Position numbers and translations under genes: made by a program | NCBI GenBank assembly: GCA_001603075.1 | Contig: LVBB01000006.1 | Span: 82,890-140,178 of the forward strand | Direction: 5' to 3' | Source: Phycisphaerales bacterium Planc_01 | GTDB lineage: Bacteria > Planctomycetota > Phycisphaerae > Sedimentisphaerales > Anaerobacaceae | DNA length: 57,289 nucleotides | Notes under the pieces: model-generated | Database searches by the model: none | Seen by the model: the letters and a program-made list of their open reading frames with translations, nothing else | What the model was told of the DNA's origin: nothing | Part shown: positions 32,972-43,977 of the stretch, in pieces | How positions within the stretch are numbered: the stretch's first letter is position 1 | How the letters are laid out: each line of letters begins with the position of its first letter

Positions 32972-34081
32972 TCAGGCGACCGTCACAGGCTCCCGTTCGG
33001 CGATATAGGCCTTGATCTGCAGCGCGACATGCTCGATCGCGGCCTCGTTATTGATCCCGACCTTGGAGACGGGTAGTCGGATCAGCGGACAGACTCGCCA
33101 GTCTGCGAAGAGCTGCTCGTAATCCTGATGCAGGGCCTCAAGGAACTCCAGTGCGATCTGCTGTTCGTAGGGCCGGTTTCGCTGATGGATGCGTTCGAGG
33201 CATCGCTGCGGGGAATCCTCAAGATAGATCACCAGCGCCGGGGGTTTAACGATCCGGGCGAAGACCTCGTACACTCGCTCGTACAGCCGCAGTTGTTCGG
33301 CGTTCAGCAGCCGCCGTGCGTAGATCAGTTCCTTCTGAAAGACATAGTCGGTCAAGGAGACGCACTCCTGCGACAACGCCTCCGGGCAGAGCTGATCGGC
33401 ACGATGGAGCAGGAAATACAACTGGCTGTCCAGAGCCAGGTCCTTCTGACCGGCATAGACCTTCGCCAGAAACGGATTCGTATCGTAGGGCTCCAGGACG
33501 ACCTGTCCGTCGAGGACGGCCGCAAGTCGTTTGACGAGCGTGGTTTTGCCCACACCGATCGGTCCGGCGATGCTCACGAGTTGCGGGCCGGCCGGATCGA
33601 GAACGAAGTTGCCCCCGCCCAGACGGCGGGCCAGCTCACGCACCGGTTCGTGGAACAGCGGATGAATGAGGTCGCCGTCCAATTGACAGAGCCCGTCGAG
33701 GACGAAGGATCGAAGGTGCATCTGGGGGTGAGGCACGATCAGATGGGGCTGACGGACGATCTTCCGCCCAAAGAGCAGCAGGTCGAGATCGATCGTTCGA
33801 GGCCCCCACCGGCCGCGGCGGGTCCGCCCGAGGATGTCTTCAGTGCTCATCAGAACACTCAACAGCTCCTCCGGCGTCAGTGTCGTGTGGATCTCCGCAA
33901 CGCCGTTAAGGTAGTACGGCTCGGATGCCTGCCCGAGGGGCGGCGTCTCTTTGATGTCACTAACGCGTGAAACCTCGATCTCCGGGTGCCGATCCAGGCT
34001 CGCCAGGGCCTCTCGGATGGTGTGCCGCCGGTCCCCCAGGTTGCTGCCCAGTCCGATGTACGCTGTAATCCGTTCAGCCAT
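32972..34081 (-). CDS. FolK-deoxynucleoside kinase fusion protein
   Basis: A 369-residue two-domain protein. Residues 1-160 are HPPK (FolK): YIGLGSNLGDR at the start, GRTRRGRWGPRTIDLDLL near 85-105 and VPHPQMHLRSFVL; this makes the folate-pathway pyrophosphate transfer. Residues about 165-369 are a deoxynucleoside kinase: P-loop SIAGPIGVGKTTL, the DYVFQKE..YARR segment (DRS-like) and IHQRNRPYEQ. Such kinases salvage deoxynucleosides. Start ATG 34081 has GAGGTG 7 bases upstream. It is upstream of panC and panD. The functional gain of the fusion is not known. Confidence 0.9.
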   Translation of the reverse strand: MAERITAYIGLGSNLGDRRHTIREALASLDRHPEIEVSRVSDIKETPPLGQASEPYYLNGVAEIHTTLTPEELLSVLMSTEDILGRTRRGRWGPRTIDLDLLLFGRKIVRQPHLIVPHPQMHLRSFVLDGLCQLDGDLIHPLFHEPVRELARRLGGGNFVLDPAGPQLVSIAGPIGVGKTTLVKRLAAVLDGQVVLEPYDTNPFLAKVYAGQKDLALDSQLYFLLHRADQLCPEALSQECVSLTDYVFQKELIYARRLLNAEQLRLYERVYEVFARIVKPPALVIYLEDSPQRCLERIHQRNRPYEQQIALEFLEALHQDYEQLFADWRVCPLIRLPVSKVGINNEAAIEHVALQIKAYIAEREPVTVA

Positions 34082-34179
34082 TCGTTCCACCTCGCACGAA
34101 GGAAGACCTTCCCTTGGCATTCCTTTCTCCGACGTCCTGCCCTGCGCCCGATCGAAGGCCGGGACGACGCGGCATCGTT

Positions 34180-36171
34180 TCAATCATCAGCCGGACCGAC
34201 GAGAACTCGTGTCGCGCGTGGTGGCAGCGACAGCGAGATCCACCCTGCCCGATCCGTTGGAACAGGCTCCATTGTACCCGCGGCCGGGTCGGCGACAATC
34301 CATTTCGTCGCCTGCGGTGCGGACATTTCGCAGTCGCACGCCGAAGCGGCCACGTTGACAACCAGTATGAGGTCCCGACCGGCCCGCCTGAACCGCCCCA
34401 CCACGATGCGTTCCTGCGGGTTGCTTGGCAGACCGCTGCCATAGAGGCCGGCCAAAAAATCCAAACTGGCTGTCTCGCCCCGGACATCGCGGAGAACCCG
34501 ACCCCCGGCGGCTTCAAATCGCCTGACATTCGCCCTGGCCGGCGATGGAAGCTCCACATCGGCAGGCAAGAGGATCGCGTCAAAGCATCGATCGCCTGCG
34601 CAGATCCGCTTGCCTTTGACGCGGGCGCCGGCCAGCACTTCATGATCGGCTAGCGCGAAGGAGATCTGCCCTCGCGTCATGCGCCGGCCCAGGTTCATAA
34701 AAGAGTCGATGATGCCGCGCATTCTGGCCGACTGGGTCTGTTTCGTCAGCTTCTCGGCCACCGGTTTGTATTCGGCCCACATGTCCGCGATCGGATAGTA
34801 CAGCAGCACGCGCGGCGCCGGCTGGGCATCGCGGAGCAGTGCGTTGAGCCGACCGACGAAATCGCCGTAGGCACGGTATTCCGTCGGGCTGCGCTGCTGG
34901 CGGTTGTAGTACAGGGTGAATTCCGTGACGCCGAAGGCCGCCTGCCAGGCGGCGGTCGCGCACATCTCGGCCACCGAGGCGGGACCTTTGCCTGCCATGG
35001 TCTCGGAGAAGTCGCTCACCTCCGTCATGACCCGACGACCGCCGTTGAGTAACGCCGCCGAAGCCGGAAGCACCGCGGTCATCCAGCCAGTATGGATCAC
35101 CGCCTCGGGGTTCGATGTGAGCATGTCCAGCCCCGGGATGTCCATCCGCCCCAAGACCTTGAGCGTGTTGCCCTCGAGGGCCGGATGATGTTCGAGCGTC
35201 TCCTCCCAGAGAATATGGCCCGAGGACGCGAAGCGATGCGCGTGGGCCCACCGTTGGATGCGGCCGTAGTAACGTTCGGCCAGCAAGTCGGCCACCAGCG
35301 CCCAATACTGCTGACGGATTTGCCGGTCGCGCTCGCTGTCCCCTTCAAAAAGGCTCTTGCGCGCCGCCAACAAGTCCTGTCCGTAGCAGCGTCGGTACAA
35401 CTCAGGCAGATCGGCCACCCATGGTACCGACGGCAGCGGCTGAACGTTCGGGTCGAGCGGATCGACGACGCGTACCTTCGCACGCACCTCGTCCGGCAAG
35501 GGGCCGATGTTCACGGCCATCAGCGAAGGCTCGTCGGTGAACATCGCTTCGATCGTCGTGCCGAAGAAAGGCTTCAGACGCTCGCCGTAGGCGTCGTGCG
35601 TCGTGCGGATGAAAGCCTCGACCGCCACCGGATCGATCAGATTCGGGTACCGACGCGCCGCGTAGTAGTTGTTTGAGGCGTGTGTGTGCTCGTAGGCCGG
35701 ACGAAGGAGGAACGGATCGGCCTGACACGGATCGTAGGCCAGGGCCAGCGCCTCGCAACCCGGATTCTCATCGAGGACAAGCCCGCCGGCCGCACCACTG
35801 GGATACCCGTCTTCGTCATATATCCAGACGCGAAGTCCCGCCTGACCACACGCTTCGACCGCCCGCACCAGGACCTGCCAGTTCCGCTCAGACCGCAGAT
35901 ACTCGCCGAATGCCACGTTGCAGACGATGCCGCCGAGACCGAGTTCCTTCAGGCCCATCATGGCTTCGACCGTGGCCTGCTCCGGCGGCACGCCATGCAC
36001 GATCTGAAGCGGACGAAGCCGGACGGACGGCTGTCGCCAATCGTCGAGCCATTGCCTCGGCAGACTGGCCGCCGCCTCAGGCTCCGACGCAGTCTTCGCC
36101 GCAAGAACAGGGACTTGCGCCAACAACGACGCAGCGATAAAGACGACCACGAACCTTCTCGCCAAATCCAT
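34180..36171 (-). CDS. Secreted glycoside hydrolase, GH106-like
   Basis: The 663-residue protein has a signal peptide (MDLARRFVVVFIAASLLAQVPVLA). A probable TIM-barrel region of about 400 residues includes WIYDEDGYPSGAAGG, a motif typical of GH106-type alpha-L-rhamnosidases and related barrels, and MFTDEPSLMA and GHILWEETLEH, which carry candidate acid residues. The C-terminal third looks like beta-sandwich material. Start ATG 36171 has GGAGG 6 bases upstream. Expected action on rhamnose- or other deoxysugar-containing glycans; the exact family is uncertain. It stands 50 bases from dapL. Confidence 0.65.
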   Translation of the reverse strand: MDLARRFVVVFIAASLLAQVPVLAAKTASEPEAAASLPRQWLDDWRQPSVRLRPLQIVHGVPPEQATVEAMMGLKELGLGGIVCNVAFGEYLRSERNWQVLVRAVEACGQAGLRVWIYDEDGYPSGAAGGLVLDENPGCEALALAYDPCQADPFLLRPAYEHTHASNNYYAARRYPNLIDPVAVEAFIRTTHDAYGERLKPFFGTTIEAMFTDEPSLMAVNIGPLPDEVRAKVRVVDPLDPNVQPLPSVPWVADLPELYRRCYGQDLLAARKSLFEGDSERDRQIRQQYWALVADLLAERYYGRIQRWAHAHRFASSGHILWEETLEHHPALEGNTLKVLGRMDIPGLDMLTSNPEAVIHTGWMTAVLPASAALLNGGRRVMTEVSDFSETMAGKGPASVAEMCATAAWQAAFGVTEFTLYYNRQQRSPTEYRAYGDFVGRLNALLRDAQPAPRVLLYYPIADMWAEYKPVAEKLTKQTQSARMRGIIDSFMNLGRRMTRGQISFALADHEVLAGARVKGKRICAGDRCFDAILLPADVELPSPARANVRRFEAAGGRVLRDVRGETASLDFLAGLYGSGLPSNPQERIVVGRFRRAGRDLILVVNVAASACDCEMSAPQATKWIVADPAAGTMEPVPTDRAGWISLSLPPRATRVLVGPADD

Positions 36172-36220
36172 TTCAATCCTCCGTAACTCTCGGACCGCCG
36201 GCCCAGGATTCACACCATCG

Positions 36221-37450
36221 TCACAGCGAGGCCACGCGATCCAACGCCTCCCGGACGTTCGCCAGCGTGCCGAACGCCGTCAGGCGGAAATACCCCTCTC
36301 CGGCTGGTCCAAATCCGACACCGGGCGTGCCGACGACGTGGGCCTCGTTCAACAGCCGGTCGAAGAACGCCCACGAGCCAAGCCCCTTGGGCGTCTTGAG
36401 CCAGATGTACGGGGCGTTGACGCCGCCGTAAACCTGGTAGCCCAACTCCGTCAGCCTCTCTCGAATCACCTTGGCGTTGGCCATGTACACGCCGATTGTC
36501 TGGGCAATCTGCGTCTTGCCCTGCGGCGTGTAGACGGCAGCCGCACCCGCCTGGGTAACATAAGAGACGCCGTTGAACTTGGTGCAGTGTCGGCGCTTCC
36601 AGATCGGATTGACCTCGACCGCTCGGCCGTCCTTCGTGCGGGCCTTCAACCCCTTAGGCACGATGCTGTAGGCGCAGCGGACACCGGTGAAGCCGGCCGT
36701 CTTGGAGAAGCTGCGAAACTCAATTGCGACATCCTTCGCCCCCTCGATTTCATAGATCGAGTGGGGGATATCGGGGTCGGCAATGAAGGCCTCATAGGCG
36801 GCGTCGAACAGGATCACCGCCTCGTTCTTGCGGGCGTAGGCCACCCAGGCCGCCAGTTGCTCCTTCGTCGCAACCGAGCCCGTCGGGTTGTTGGGAAAGC
36901 ATAGATAGATCATATCCGCTGCCTGCTTCGGCGGTTCGGGAACGAACCCGTTCTCGGCGGTGGCGGGCATGTAGACAACACCCTCGTATTGGCCGATGTC
37001 ATTGGCCTGCCCCGTCCGGCCCGCCATGACGTTCGTATCCACATAAACCGGATAGACCGGGTCGGCGACGGCCACCACGTTGTCGGCACCAAAGACTTCC
37101 TGCATGTTGCCCGTGTCCGGCTTGGCGCCATCGCTGACGAACACCTCATCGATATCCATATCGACGCCACGGGCATTGTAGTCATTCTCGACGACAGCCT
37201 TTCGGAGGAATTCATAGCCGACCCCACTATCGTCATAGCCCTTGAAGGTCTCGGGCCGACCCATCTCGTCGACCGCCCGGTGCATGGCCTCGATGACCGC
37301 CGGTGCCAGGGGCTGGGTCACGTCGCCGATCCCCATGCTGATGACCCTGGCGCCGGGGTTCTGCTGTTTGAATGCGCGGACGCGCCGCCCGATCTCGGGA
37401 AACAGGTATCCGGCGCGGAGCTTCAGGAAGTTCTCATTAATGCGAATCAT
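36221..37450 (-). CDS. dapL: LL-diaminopimelate aminotransferase
   Basis: Converts tetrahydrodipicolinate directly to LL-diaminopimelate in lysine and cell-wall synthesis. The 409-residue protein begins [20 protein letters not shown], the DapL signature, and has the PLP Lys in [10 protein letters not shown] and [11 protein letters not shown] 37450 is preferred, with AAGGA 4 bases upstream; a 28-codon upstream extension is not conserved. DapL is typical of Planctomycetes, Chlamydiae and some others. Confidence 0.96.
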   Translation of the reverse strand: MIRINENFLKLRAGYLFPEIGRRVRAFKQQNPGARVISMGIGDVTQPLAPAVIEAMHRAVDEMGRPETFKGYDDSGVGYEFLRKAVVENDYNARGVDMDIDEVFVSDGAKPDTGNMQEVFGADNVVAVADPVYPVYVDTNVMAGRTGQANDIGQYEGVVYMPATAENGFVPEPPKQAADMIYLCFPNNPTGSVATKEQLAAWVAYARKNEAVILFDAAYEAFIADPDIPHSIYEIEGAKDVAIEFRSFSKTAGFTGVRCAYSIVPKGLKARTKDGRAVEVNPIWKRRHCTKFNGVSYVTQAGAAAVYTPQGKTQIAQTIGVYMANAKVIRERLTELGYQVYGGVNAPYIWLKTPKGLGSWAFFDRLLNEAHVVGTPGVGFGPAGEGYFRLTAFGTLANVREALDRVASL

Positions 37451-37813
37451 GGTTCCTTTCGTGTTTCTGTCAACCGTTTCGGGGATACGACCATGGCTCG
37501 TCCCAAGCCCGCCTTCGGCGGACCGGGATCCCATCAGAAGGCGCTATTCTATGGCCGGCCTCTGTCACCGTCAACCTTCCCGGAGATTCGCCGCGGTCGC
37601 ATGGCGAATCCCCGAGGCGTCAGGCCGCATAGAATCAGCTCCCGCATCCAATCTCGGGCCTTGTTGTCTGTCGCTCGTTACGGTATATTGCCGACATGAC
37701 GTCGAACGGCAGGATTGGCATGTGTTGTTTCACCGTCGATCACCGGGGGGCCCGGTGCTTGTGCAATGCGATGTATTGGCCGGTTTGCGGAACTCTATGA
37801 AAGGGATTCACCG
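37451..37813. other. Divergent intergenic region
   Basis: About 360 bases between dapL (minus) and the FucI-like gene (plus). I see no gene. It holds the promoter candidate at 37661-37689. Confidence 0.5.
37661..37689 (+). promoter_or_regulatory. Possible promoter for the FucI-like gene
   Basis: TTGTTG (37661-37666) and TATATT (37684-37689) with a 17-base spacer, about 120 bases before the ATG at 37814. The -10 matches five of six positions. Confidence 0.45.
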
Positions 37814-39385
37814 ATGGCGAGCGAAGATACAGCAAGAGACGCGATACGGATGACCTGCTGTCCATGCGGGCACGAGCACGGCCATGACGGAATCAGCCGT
37901 CGAACGTTTCTCCAGGGAGTCGGTGGAGCCACCGTCTTCGGCGCCGCGCTGACGGGCCTGACCTGGTCGTCCGTGGCGATGGCCGAGGCGGAAGGTCCGG
38001 CCGGCCCCGTCCGCAGGCCGCTGGTGGTCAAGCCGATCCTGATGTACGACACGCCGCAGCGAAGGCCGCAGACGAGCTGGAGAAATTGGGGAGGAATCGA
38101 GACCCAGGAAGATGCCGAGAAGGAACTGCGCGCCATCAAGACCGAACTGGCCGTCCTCGAAAAGAAGGCCGATTTCCCCGTCGAGTTCCTCGCGCCGGCC
38201 GGCGCGCGAAATGCGGACGAACTGAAGAAGATCTCCGACCTGGACCAGGCAGACACCTACCAGGTCTATGCCGCGGGCGGGTGGATGGGCATCTTCGATG
38301 AGTTGAATAAGCGCGGCAAGAACATGATCATCTTCTGTCGCCACAAGTCCGGCCCAGTCTATCTGTGGTACGAAATCATCAGCCCGCGATATCTCCGCCA
38401 GCATACGGACACGCTGGCTGTGACGGGCGTCGACGACAACGACGTGGTGATCGACAGCCAGGACGAGATCCTCTGGCGGCTTCGGGCCCTGTGCGGCGTG
38501 AAGAACACCCTGGGTACGCGGATCATCGCCATCGGCGGTCCCGGCGCCTGGGCGCAACCCGCCGACGTGGTCCCGAACCTCGTGCGACAGGTCTGGAAGT
38601 TCGACATCCAGACCGTTTCCTACGAAGACCTCGGCAAGCTCATCAAAGAGGCCTTTGCCGACAGCGCGGCGGTCGATCGTGCCAGGGCGCGCGCCAAGGA
38701 CTACATGAAGGGCCGAGGCGTCAAGCTCGAAACGAAGCCCGAGTACGTCGAAAACGCCTTCCTGCTCGAGCAGGTGTTCCGGGGCATCATGAAGAAAGCG
38801 GACTGCCAGGCGCTGACGATCAACAGTTGCATGGGCACGATCATGCCCATGTCCAACACGACCGCCTGTCTGACGCTGAGCCTGCTGAACGACTCGCGGT
38901 ATCTGGCGTTCTGCGAGTCGGACTTCGTCGTGATCCCCTCCGGCGTGCTGCTGGGCAACATCTCGGGGATGCCCGTGTTCCTGAACGACCCGACGTATCC
39001 GCACGACGGCATCATCACGCTGGCCCACTGCACCGCGCCGCGCAAGATGAATGGCAAGGACCTCGAACCGGCCCGCATCATGACCCACTTCGAGTCGGAC
39101 TACGGCGCCGCGCCCAAGGTGGAGTTCCGCAAGGGCCAGATGACCACGAACATCGCCCCGGATTTCGCATCGAAGCGCTGGGTGGGCCTGCGAGCCGAAA
39201 TTGTGGACGCGCCGTTCCTGCCGATCTGCCGCTCGCAGATCGACGTGCGTTTCACCTGCGACAGCCTGAAACTGGCCGAACGGATGCCCGGCTTCCACTG
39301 GATGACCGGCTATGGCGACTACCTGCGCGAACTGGCCTACGCCTGCAAGAAGGTGGGCATCGAGTTCGAGAACCTGACGACCTGA
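37814..39385 (+). CDS. Tat-exported L-fucose/arabinose isomerase-like protein
   Basis: The 523-residue protein has a Tat signal (SRRTFLQG at about 27-34, hydrophobic core to about 55). The rest resembles the FucI/AraA fold: a Rossmann-like N-terminal part, and a C-terminal part with [28 protein letters not shown] and [12 protein letters not shown], matching the 'ACE.D....L......G.P.F..D' pattern of FucI-like isomerases, plus LAHCTAP. ATG 37814 has AAAGGGA upstream. A twin-arginine exported isomerase is odd, because sugar isomerases normally act in the cytoplasm. Substrate and activity unknown. A beta-helix gene follows after 91 bases. Confidence 0.7.
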   Translation: MASEDTARDAIRMTCCPCGHEHGHDGISRRTFLQGVGGATVFGAALTGLTWSSVAMAEAEGPAGPVRRPLVVKPILMYDTPQRRPQTSWRNWGGIETQEDAEKELRAIKTELAVLEKKADFPVEFLAPAGARNADELKKISDLDQADTYQVYAAGGWMGIFDELNKRGKNMIIFCRHKSGPVYLWYEIISPRYLRQHTDTLAVTGVDDNDVVIDSQDEILWRLRALCGVKNTLGTRIIAIGGPGAWAQPADVVPNLVRQVWKFDIQTVSYEDLGKLIKEAFADSAAVDRARARAKDYMKGRGVKLETKPEYVENAFLLEQVFRGIMKKADCQALTINSCMGTIMPMSNTTACLTLSLLNDSRYLAFCESDFVVIPSGVLLGNISGMPVFLNDPTYPHDGIITLAHCTAPRKMNGKDLEPARIMTHFESDYGAAPKVEFRKGQMTTNIAPDFASKRWVGLRAEIVDAPFLPICRSQIDVRFTCDSLKLAERMPGFHWMTGYGDYLRELAYACKKVGIEFENLTT

Positions 39386-39408
39386 TACTACGGTAAGAGA
39401 ATACGGCA

Positions 39409-39436
39409 GGAGCCGGGGCTGTCGCGGTCCGGCTCC
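39409..39436 (+). terminator. Hairpin between the FucI-like and beta-helix genes
   Basis: GGAGCCGG (39409-39416) and CCGGCTCC (39429-39436) are perfect 8-bp complements with a 12-base loop. No T-run follows, so it may attenuate or protect the mRNA instead of ending it. Confidence 0.4.
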
Positions 39437-39476
39437 CGTGCCCGTAGGACGAGCAGCGACTGAGAAGGAAACAGAC

Positions 39477-42128
39477 ATGAGCATTCGGTGTTTTGCAGTG
39501 GTGTTGACTGCCTGGACGATGGCAACCTTGTTGGCGGCGGCACCAGCCTCAGCCACGACGATTCACGTCTCGCCCGATGGGCCGATCAAAACGCTGGCGC
39601 AGGCCCGCGACATGATCCGCCAGCAGAAAGAGGCCGAGGGCCTCAAGGAGCCCGTCCGCGTCATCGTCGCCGACGGTCGCTACCCCTTGAGTGAGCCGTT
39701 TGTCCTGACGGCGGCCGACAGCGGCACGGCGGACTGCCCGATCAGCTACGAGGCGGCCCCGGGGGCGACGCCGGTCTTCAGCGGGGGGCGGATCATCACG
39801 GGGTTCCAGCCCGACAAGGATGGTCTGTGGTCGGTGCGCATTCTCGACGTGGCGAACGGAAAGTGGTACTTCGAGCAATTGTTCGTCAACGGACGCCGTG
39901 CCGTGCGAGCCCGAACGCCGAACAAGTGGTACCATTATATGGGCGAGACGTCGGAAGCGCCCGTCGAAGATGAAGAGGACCAGTTCCTTCGCGCCACCCA
40001 GGTCCATGCCGAGGCATTGGAACCCCTGGCAGGATTGAGCATGGCTGAGATCCGTGATGTCACACTGGTCGCCTATCACAAGTGGTGCATCACGCGACGT
40101 TTTCTCACCGCCATCGACATCGAAGACGATCTCATCGTTACCACGGGCGAGCAGTTGAAGAGCTACTCCGGCTGGCCGGCCAACACGCGGTTCCACCTGG
40201 AGAACTTCAAGACCGCACTCGATGAGCCCGGCGAATGGTTCCTCGCCCGCGACGGAAGGCTCTACTACAAACCTCTGCCCGGCCAGGACATGGCCACGGC
40301 CGAGGTGATCGCTCCCGAGATCCCCAGGCTCGTCGTCTTTGAAGGCCAGCCCGAATCAGATGCGTTTGTCGAATACATCGTGCTCAAGGGGCTCACCTTC
40401 CATCATAGCCAGGAGTTGCTTCCGCAGAGCGGCTATGCCCCTTTCCAGGCAGCCTATGCCACCGGGGCGGCTGTCATGGCCGACGGCGCGCGGAATGTGG
40501 TCATCCAGGATTGTGAGGTCGGCCACGTCGCGACGTACGGCGTCTGGTTTCGCCGGGGCTGTCGAGACTGCCGACTGGAGCGCTCCTACATCCATGATCT
40601 CGGCGCCGGAGGCCTGCGCATCGGCGAGGGCCGGATCCGGAGTGAGGAGAACCTCCGGACCAGCCACATCACCGCCGACAACAACATCATCCGCTCGGGA
40701 GGCCGGGTCTACACCTCGGCCGTGGGCGTCTGGATCGGCCAGAGCGGCGACAACACCGTCACCCACAACGAGATCGCCGACTTCTACTACACAGGTCTGT
40801 CCGTCGGCTGGCGATGGGGTTATTCCGACAGCCTGGCCAAGCGAAACACGCTGCGATTCAATCGTGTCCACCACATCGGCTGGTGGGTGCTCAGTGATAT
40901 GGGCGGCGTCTACACCCTCGGGCCGTCCGAGGGCACTTCGGTCAGCGACAACGTCTTCCACGACATTTACGCCTACTCCTACGGCGGCTGGGGACTCTAT
41001 ACCGACGAAGGCAGCACCGGCATCCTCATGGAGAACAATCTCGTCTACAACACCAAGACCGGCAGCTTCCACCAGCACTACGGCAAGGAGAACGTGATCC
41101 GCAACAACATCCTGGTCAACAGCATGCTCCACCAGGTGCAGGCCACGCGGGTCGAGGAGCACCAGTCGTTCACATTCGAGAACAACATCGTCTACTGGAA
41201 GACCGGACCGCTGCTGGCCGGACCGTGGACGCAGGTCAAGATCGCGATGGACAACAACTGCTACTGGAACGCCGCCGGACAATCCGTCAACTTCGTCGGC
41301 GTCCCGCTGGAGAAATGGCGCCAGGAGCACGGCCACGACCAGAACTCGATCATCGCCGATCCGCTGTTCGTCGATGCTGACAATCTCGACTTCCGCCTGA
41401 AACCGGATTCGCCCGCCCTGAAGGTCGGCTTCAAGCCTTTTGACTATACGCGCGCCGGCGTCTATGGCGACCCCGAGTGGATCAAGAAGGCCAATGAGGT
41501 GACATACGCACCGCTGGAGATCCCGCCCGATCCGCCGCCGGTCCTGGTCCACGATACGTTCGAGCAGACCGAGATCGGACAGCCGCCCCGGGCCGATCAG
41601 GTCCATATCGAGGGCAAGGGTGACTCCATCGTCGTGACTGACGAGACCGCTGCGTCGGGACAGCGCAGCCTCAAGTTCACCGACGCCGAAGGGCTGCGGT
41701 ATGCATACAACCCCCACCTGGTCTATTCGCCCAACCACAGCAAGGGGACCACGCGTTGTTCGTTCGACCTGCGGATCGAGGCGGGCGCATTGATCCAGCA
41801 CGAGTGGCGCGATTGGCGTTCGACCCTCTACAGCGTCGGACCGAGCCTGCGGATCGAAGACGCCAAGCTTCGCGTCGGCGGCAACGTTCTGTTGGACATC
41901 CCCGTCGGCCAGTGGGTCCATTTCGACATCGCCGCCGCCCTCGGCGCCGGCAGCAGCGGCACATGGGATCTCGTCGTCACCCTGCCGGGTCAGGAACCGA
42001 GACGATTCGAAAAGCTCGCCAACGGCAACCGAAGCTTCGAGCAGTTGACCTGGCTGGGTTTCGTCAGCAACGCGACAACCAAGACCGTCTTCTACATCGA
42101 CAATCTGAGGATCGACAACCAGAACTGA
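39477..42128 (+). CDS. Secreted right-handed beta-helix protein, GH141-like, with C-terminal beta-sandwich
   Basis: The 883-residue protein has a signal peptide ([26 protein letters not shown]), then [17 protein letters not shown] and a [22 protein letters not shown] segment typical of GH141-type and pectate-lyase-like beta-helix proteins, including [15 protein letters not shown]. Many Asn- and His-rich turns (about 330-640) mark the helix coils. The last ~200 residues look like a LamG-like carbohydrate-binding beta-sandwich. GH141 members act as alpha-L-fucosidases or xylanases on complex pectin. ATG 39477 has AAGGA upstream. Confidence 0.75.
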   Translation: MSIRCFAVVLTAWTMATLLAAAPASATTIHVSPDGPIKTLAQARDMIRQQKEAEGLKEPVRVIVADGRYPLSEPFVLTAADSGTADCPISYEAAPGATPVFSGGRIITGFQPDKDGLWSVRILDVANGKWYFEQLFVNGRRAVRARTPNKWYHYMGETSEAPVEDEEDQFLRATQVHAEALEPLAGLSMAEIRDVTLVAYHKWCITRRFLTAIDIEDDLIVTTGEQLKSYSGWPANTRFHLENFKTALDEPGEWFLARDGRLYYKPLPGQDMATAEVIAPEIPRLVVFEGQPESDAFVEYIVLKGLTFHHSQELLPQSGYAPFQAAYATGAAVMADGARNVVIQDCEVGHVATYGVWFRRGCRDCRLERSYIHDLGAGGLRIGEGRIRSEENLRTSHITADNNIIRSGGRVYTSAVGVWIGQSGDNTVTHNEIADFYYTGLSVGWRWGYSDSLAKRNTLRFNRVHHIGWWVLSDMGGVYTLGPSEGTSVSDNVFHDIYAYSYGGWGLYTDEGSTGILMENNLVYNTKTGSFHQHYGKENVIRNNILVNSMLHQVQATRVEEHQSFTFENNIVYWKTGPLLAGPWTQVKIAMDNNCYWNAAGQSVNFVGVPLEKWRQEHGHDQNSIIADPLFVDADNLDFRLKPDSPALKVGFKPFDYTRAGVYGDPEWIKKANEVTYAPLEIPPDPPPVLVHDTFEQTEIGQPPRADQVHIEGKGDSIVVTDETAASGQRSLKFTDAEGLRYAYNPHLVYSPNHSKGTTRCSFDLRIEAGALIQHEWRDWRSTLYSVGPSLRIEDAKLRVGGNVLLDIPVGQWVHFDIAAALGAGSSGTWDLVVTLPGQEPRRFEKLANGNRSFEQLTWLGFVSNATTKTVFYIDNLRIDNQN

Positions 42129-42181
42129 GATTGGAGCCTACAGGCATCCGCCTGCGGCGCATGACCGATGAAGGACTCCTG

Positions 42182-43969
42182 ATGGCTCATCGCATGGTGG
42201 TGATCTGTCCTCTCGTTGTGCTGATCAGTGCCCTCCCTGCCGGGGTCGCGTGCGGAGGCGAGGTTCTGATCTTCGACGAGGTGTTCACGTTTGACGAGGG
42301 GCTGAACGGGTTCAAGTGGTTCATGCCGCCGGCAGGTACGCCGGCGGATTGGACAAGCCCCGACGACTACGAAAACGGACAGGTGTACACCCGCTTCGAG
42401 ATTCTCCGCCAGCCGACGAATGCCGCCAGCAAGCTGCAATTCGGCATCTGGCAGGACGGCGGCAAGCGGGAGACCATGAGTCCCCACCGCGAGATGCACG
42501 GGCCCGGTGTCGTCACGCACCATGCCTCTCCGAATACGTGGTGGGAACTCGATCCGAACCATCCCGTCGACTTTTCGCGCTTCGGCGACTTTCTGCACTG
42601 CGGCATCGTCGTCTGGTCCAGCGAGCCTCTCGGCTACATCAGCACGTGGAACCCCAATCCCGAGGTCTGGGCGAATCGGCACAAGTATTTCCCGATGCAA
42701 GTGCGAGCAACCGTCGTCGCCGTCTCAGCAGACGGGCATTTCTCCGGCTGGGACCACTGGCTGAGCGCCGGTTCATCCGGACGACCGATGTTCGACTTCA
42801 AACACCACTTCATTCGCGCAGAGATGCCCACCGACGATTGGTTCCACTCGGTGATCCCGGCCGATCTCGACGGCGACGGCGATCTGGACTTCGCGATTGC
42901 CTCTGCCCGCAAGCCCCACCGCGTCAAGGACAACTTCTACTGGTACGAATACCGCGGGCCCGACGACTGGGTCGAGCACCTGGTTGGATCCATGAGCGAG
43001 ACGCAGCAGGCGGCGGCGATCATGGATGTTGACGGCGATGGACGGCCGGACATCATCTCGGGCAACCACTGGTACAGGAACTCGGGCGATCCGAAGAACA
43101 AGCGGTTCACCGCCCATCGCTACCGGAACGTCGACACCGGTTTCCACGATGTGGCGGTGGCGGATATCAACGGAGACGGCCGGCTCGACATCATCACCCT
43201 GTCCGAAGACCACGGCTGCTACTGGTACGAGCAGCCCGAGCCTGCGTCCATTCACGGACTCTGGACGGAAAGGCAGATCATCCCCGCCGAGAACTGCCCC
43301 CATGGAAGCTTCGGCCCCGAAGGGATCGGCGATCTCGATGGCGACGGCGACAATGACATCGTCCTGGGCAACCGGTGGGCCGAAAACAAGGGCGCTGGCG
43401 CGTCCTGGGCGTTCCATCCGCTGCCCTTCGGGCGCTGGACCGTGCCGACCTGGGGCGGCCCTGCCATCCTTGCAACCCGAAGCGTCATCCGTGACATGGA
43501 CGACGACGGGCACAACGACATCGTCATCGCCGAGTGCGACGTGCCCGACTGCGTGGTTGCCGTCCTCTATAACGAAGACGGCAAAGGCACGTCCTGGCGC
43601 AAGGTCCTGCTGCCGCAGACCGCGCCGGGCCGACGGGGCTCTCTGCACAGCCTGCGCGTGGCGGATTTCAACTTGGACGGCCGGCTGGACATCCTGGCCA
43701 TCGAGCAGGAGGACTGTCGGGACCAGGGCCCGATGCCTCCGCCCCGCTGGTTCATCTGGGAGAACACCAAAGGTGTCTGGACCGAGCACGTGATTCTCGA
43801 CATCAACCTCGGCGGACACGAGGCATGGATCGGCGACGTCGACGGAGACGGGGACACCGACATCGTCTCCAAGACCTGGCGCAGCGGCATCTATCCCGAC
43901 AGCGCCAACGCCGGCAAGGCCCACGCCGACTTCATCGAGAACCGGGCGATCGTCAAACCCGCCAAGTGA
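42182..43969 (+). CDS. Secreted FG-GAP/VCBS repeat protein
   Basis: The 595-residue protein has a signal peptide (hydrophobic core VVICPLVVLISALPAG, about residues 6-21). A lectin-like region follows at about 25-215, resembling concanavalin-type family 16 domains (WWELDPNHPV, HYFP-like patterns). From about 220 to 585 there are six or more calcium-binding FG-GAP repeats of the type DLDGDGDLDFAIA, DVDGDGRPDIIS and DINGDGRLDIIT, a seven-bladed propeller. ATG 42182 has AAGGA 7 bases upstream; 42161 is an alternative. Likely a surface glycan-binding or degrading protein. Confidence 0.8.
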   Translation: MAHRMVVICPLVVLISALPAGVACGGEVLIFDEVFTFDEGLNGFKWFMPPAGTPADWTSPDDYENGQVYTRFEILRQPTNAASKLQFGIWQDGGKRETMSPHREMHGPGVVTHHASPNTWWELDPNHPVDFSRFGDFLHCGIVVWSSEPLGYISTWNPNPEVWANRHKYFPMQVRATVVAVSADGHFSGWDHWLSAGSSGRPMFDFKHHFIRAEMPTDDWFHSVIPADLDGDGDLDFAIASARKPHRVKDNFYWYEYRGPDDWVEHLVGSMSETQQAAAIMDVDGDGRPDIISGNHWYRNSGDPKNKRFTAHRYRNVDTGFHDVAVADINGDGRLDIITLSEDHGCYWYEQPEPASIHGLWTERQIIPAENCPHGSFGPEGIGDLDGDGDNDIVLGNRWAENKGAGASWAFHPLPFGRWTVPTWGGPAILATRSVIRDMDDDGHNDIVIAECDVPDCVVAVLYNEDGKGTSWRKVLLPQTAPGRRGSLHSLRVADFNLDGRLDILAIEQEDCRDQGPMPPPRWFIWENTKGVWTEHVILDINLGGHEAWIGDVDGDGDTDIVSKTWRSGIYPDSANAGKAHADFIENRAIVKPAK

Positions 43970-43977
43970 GACGGCGG

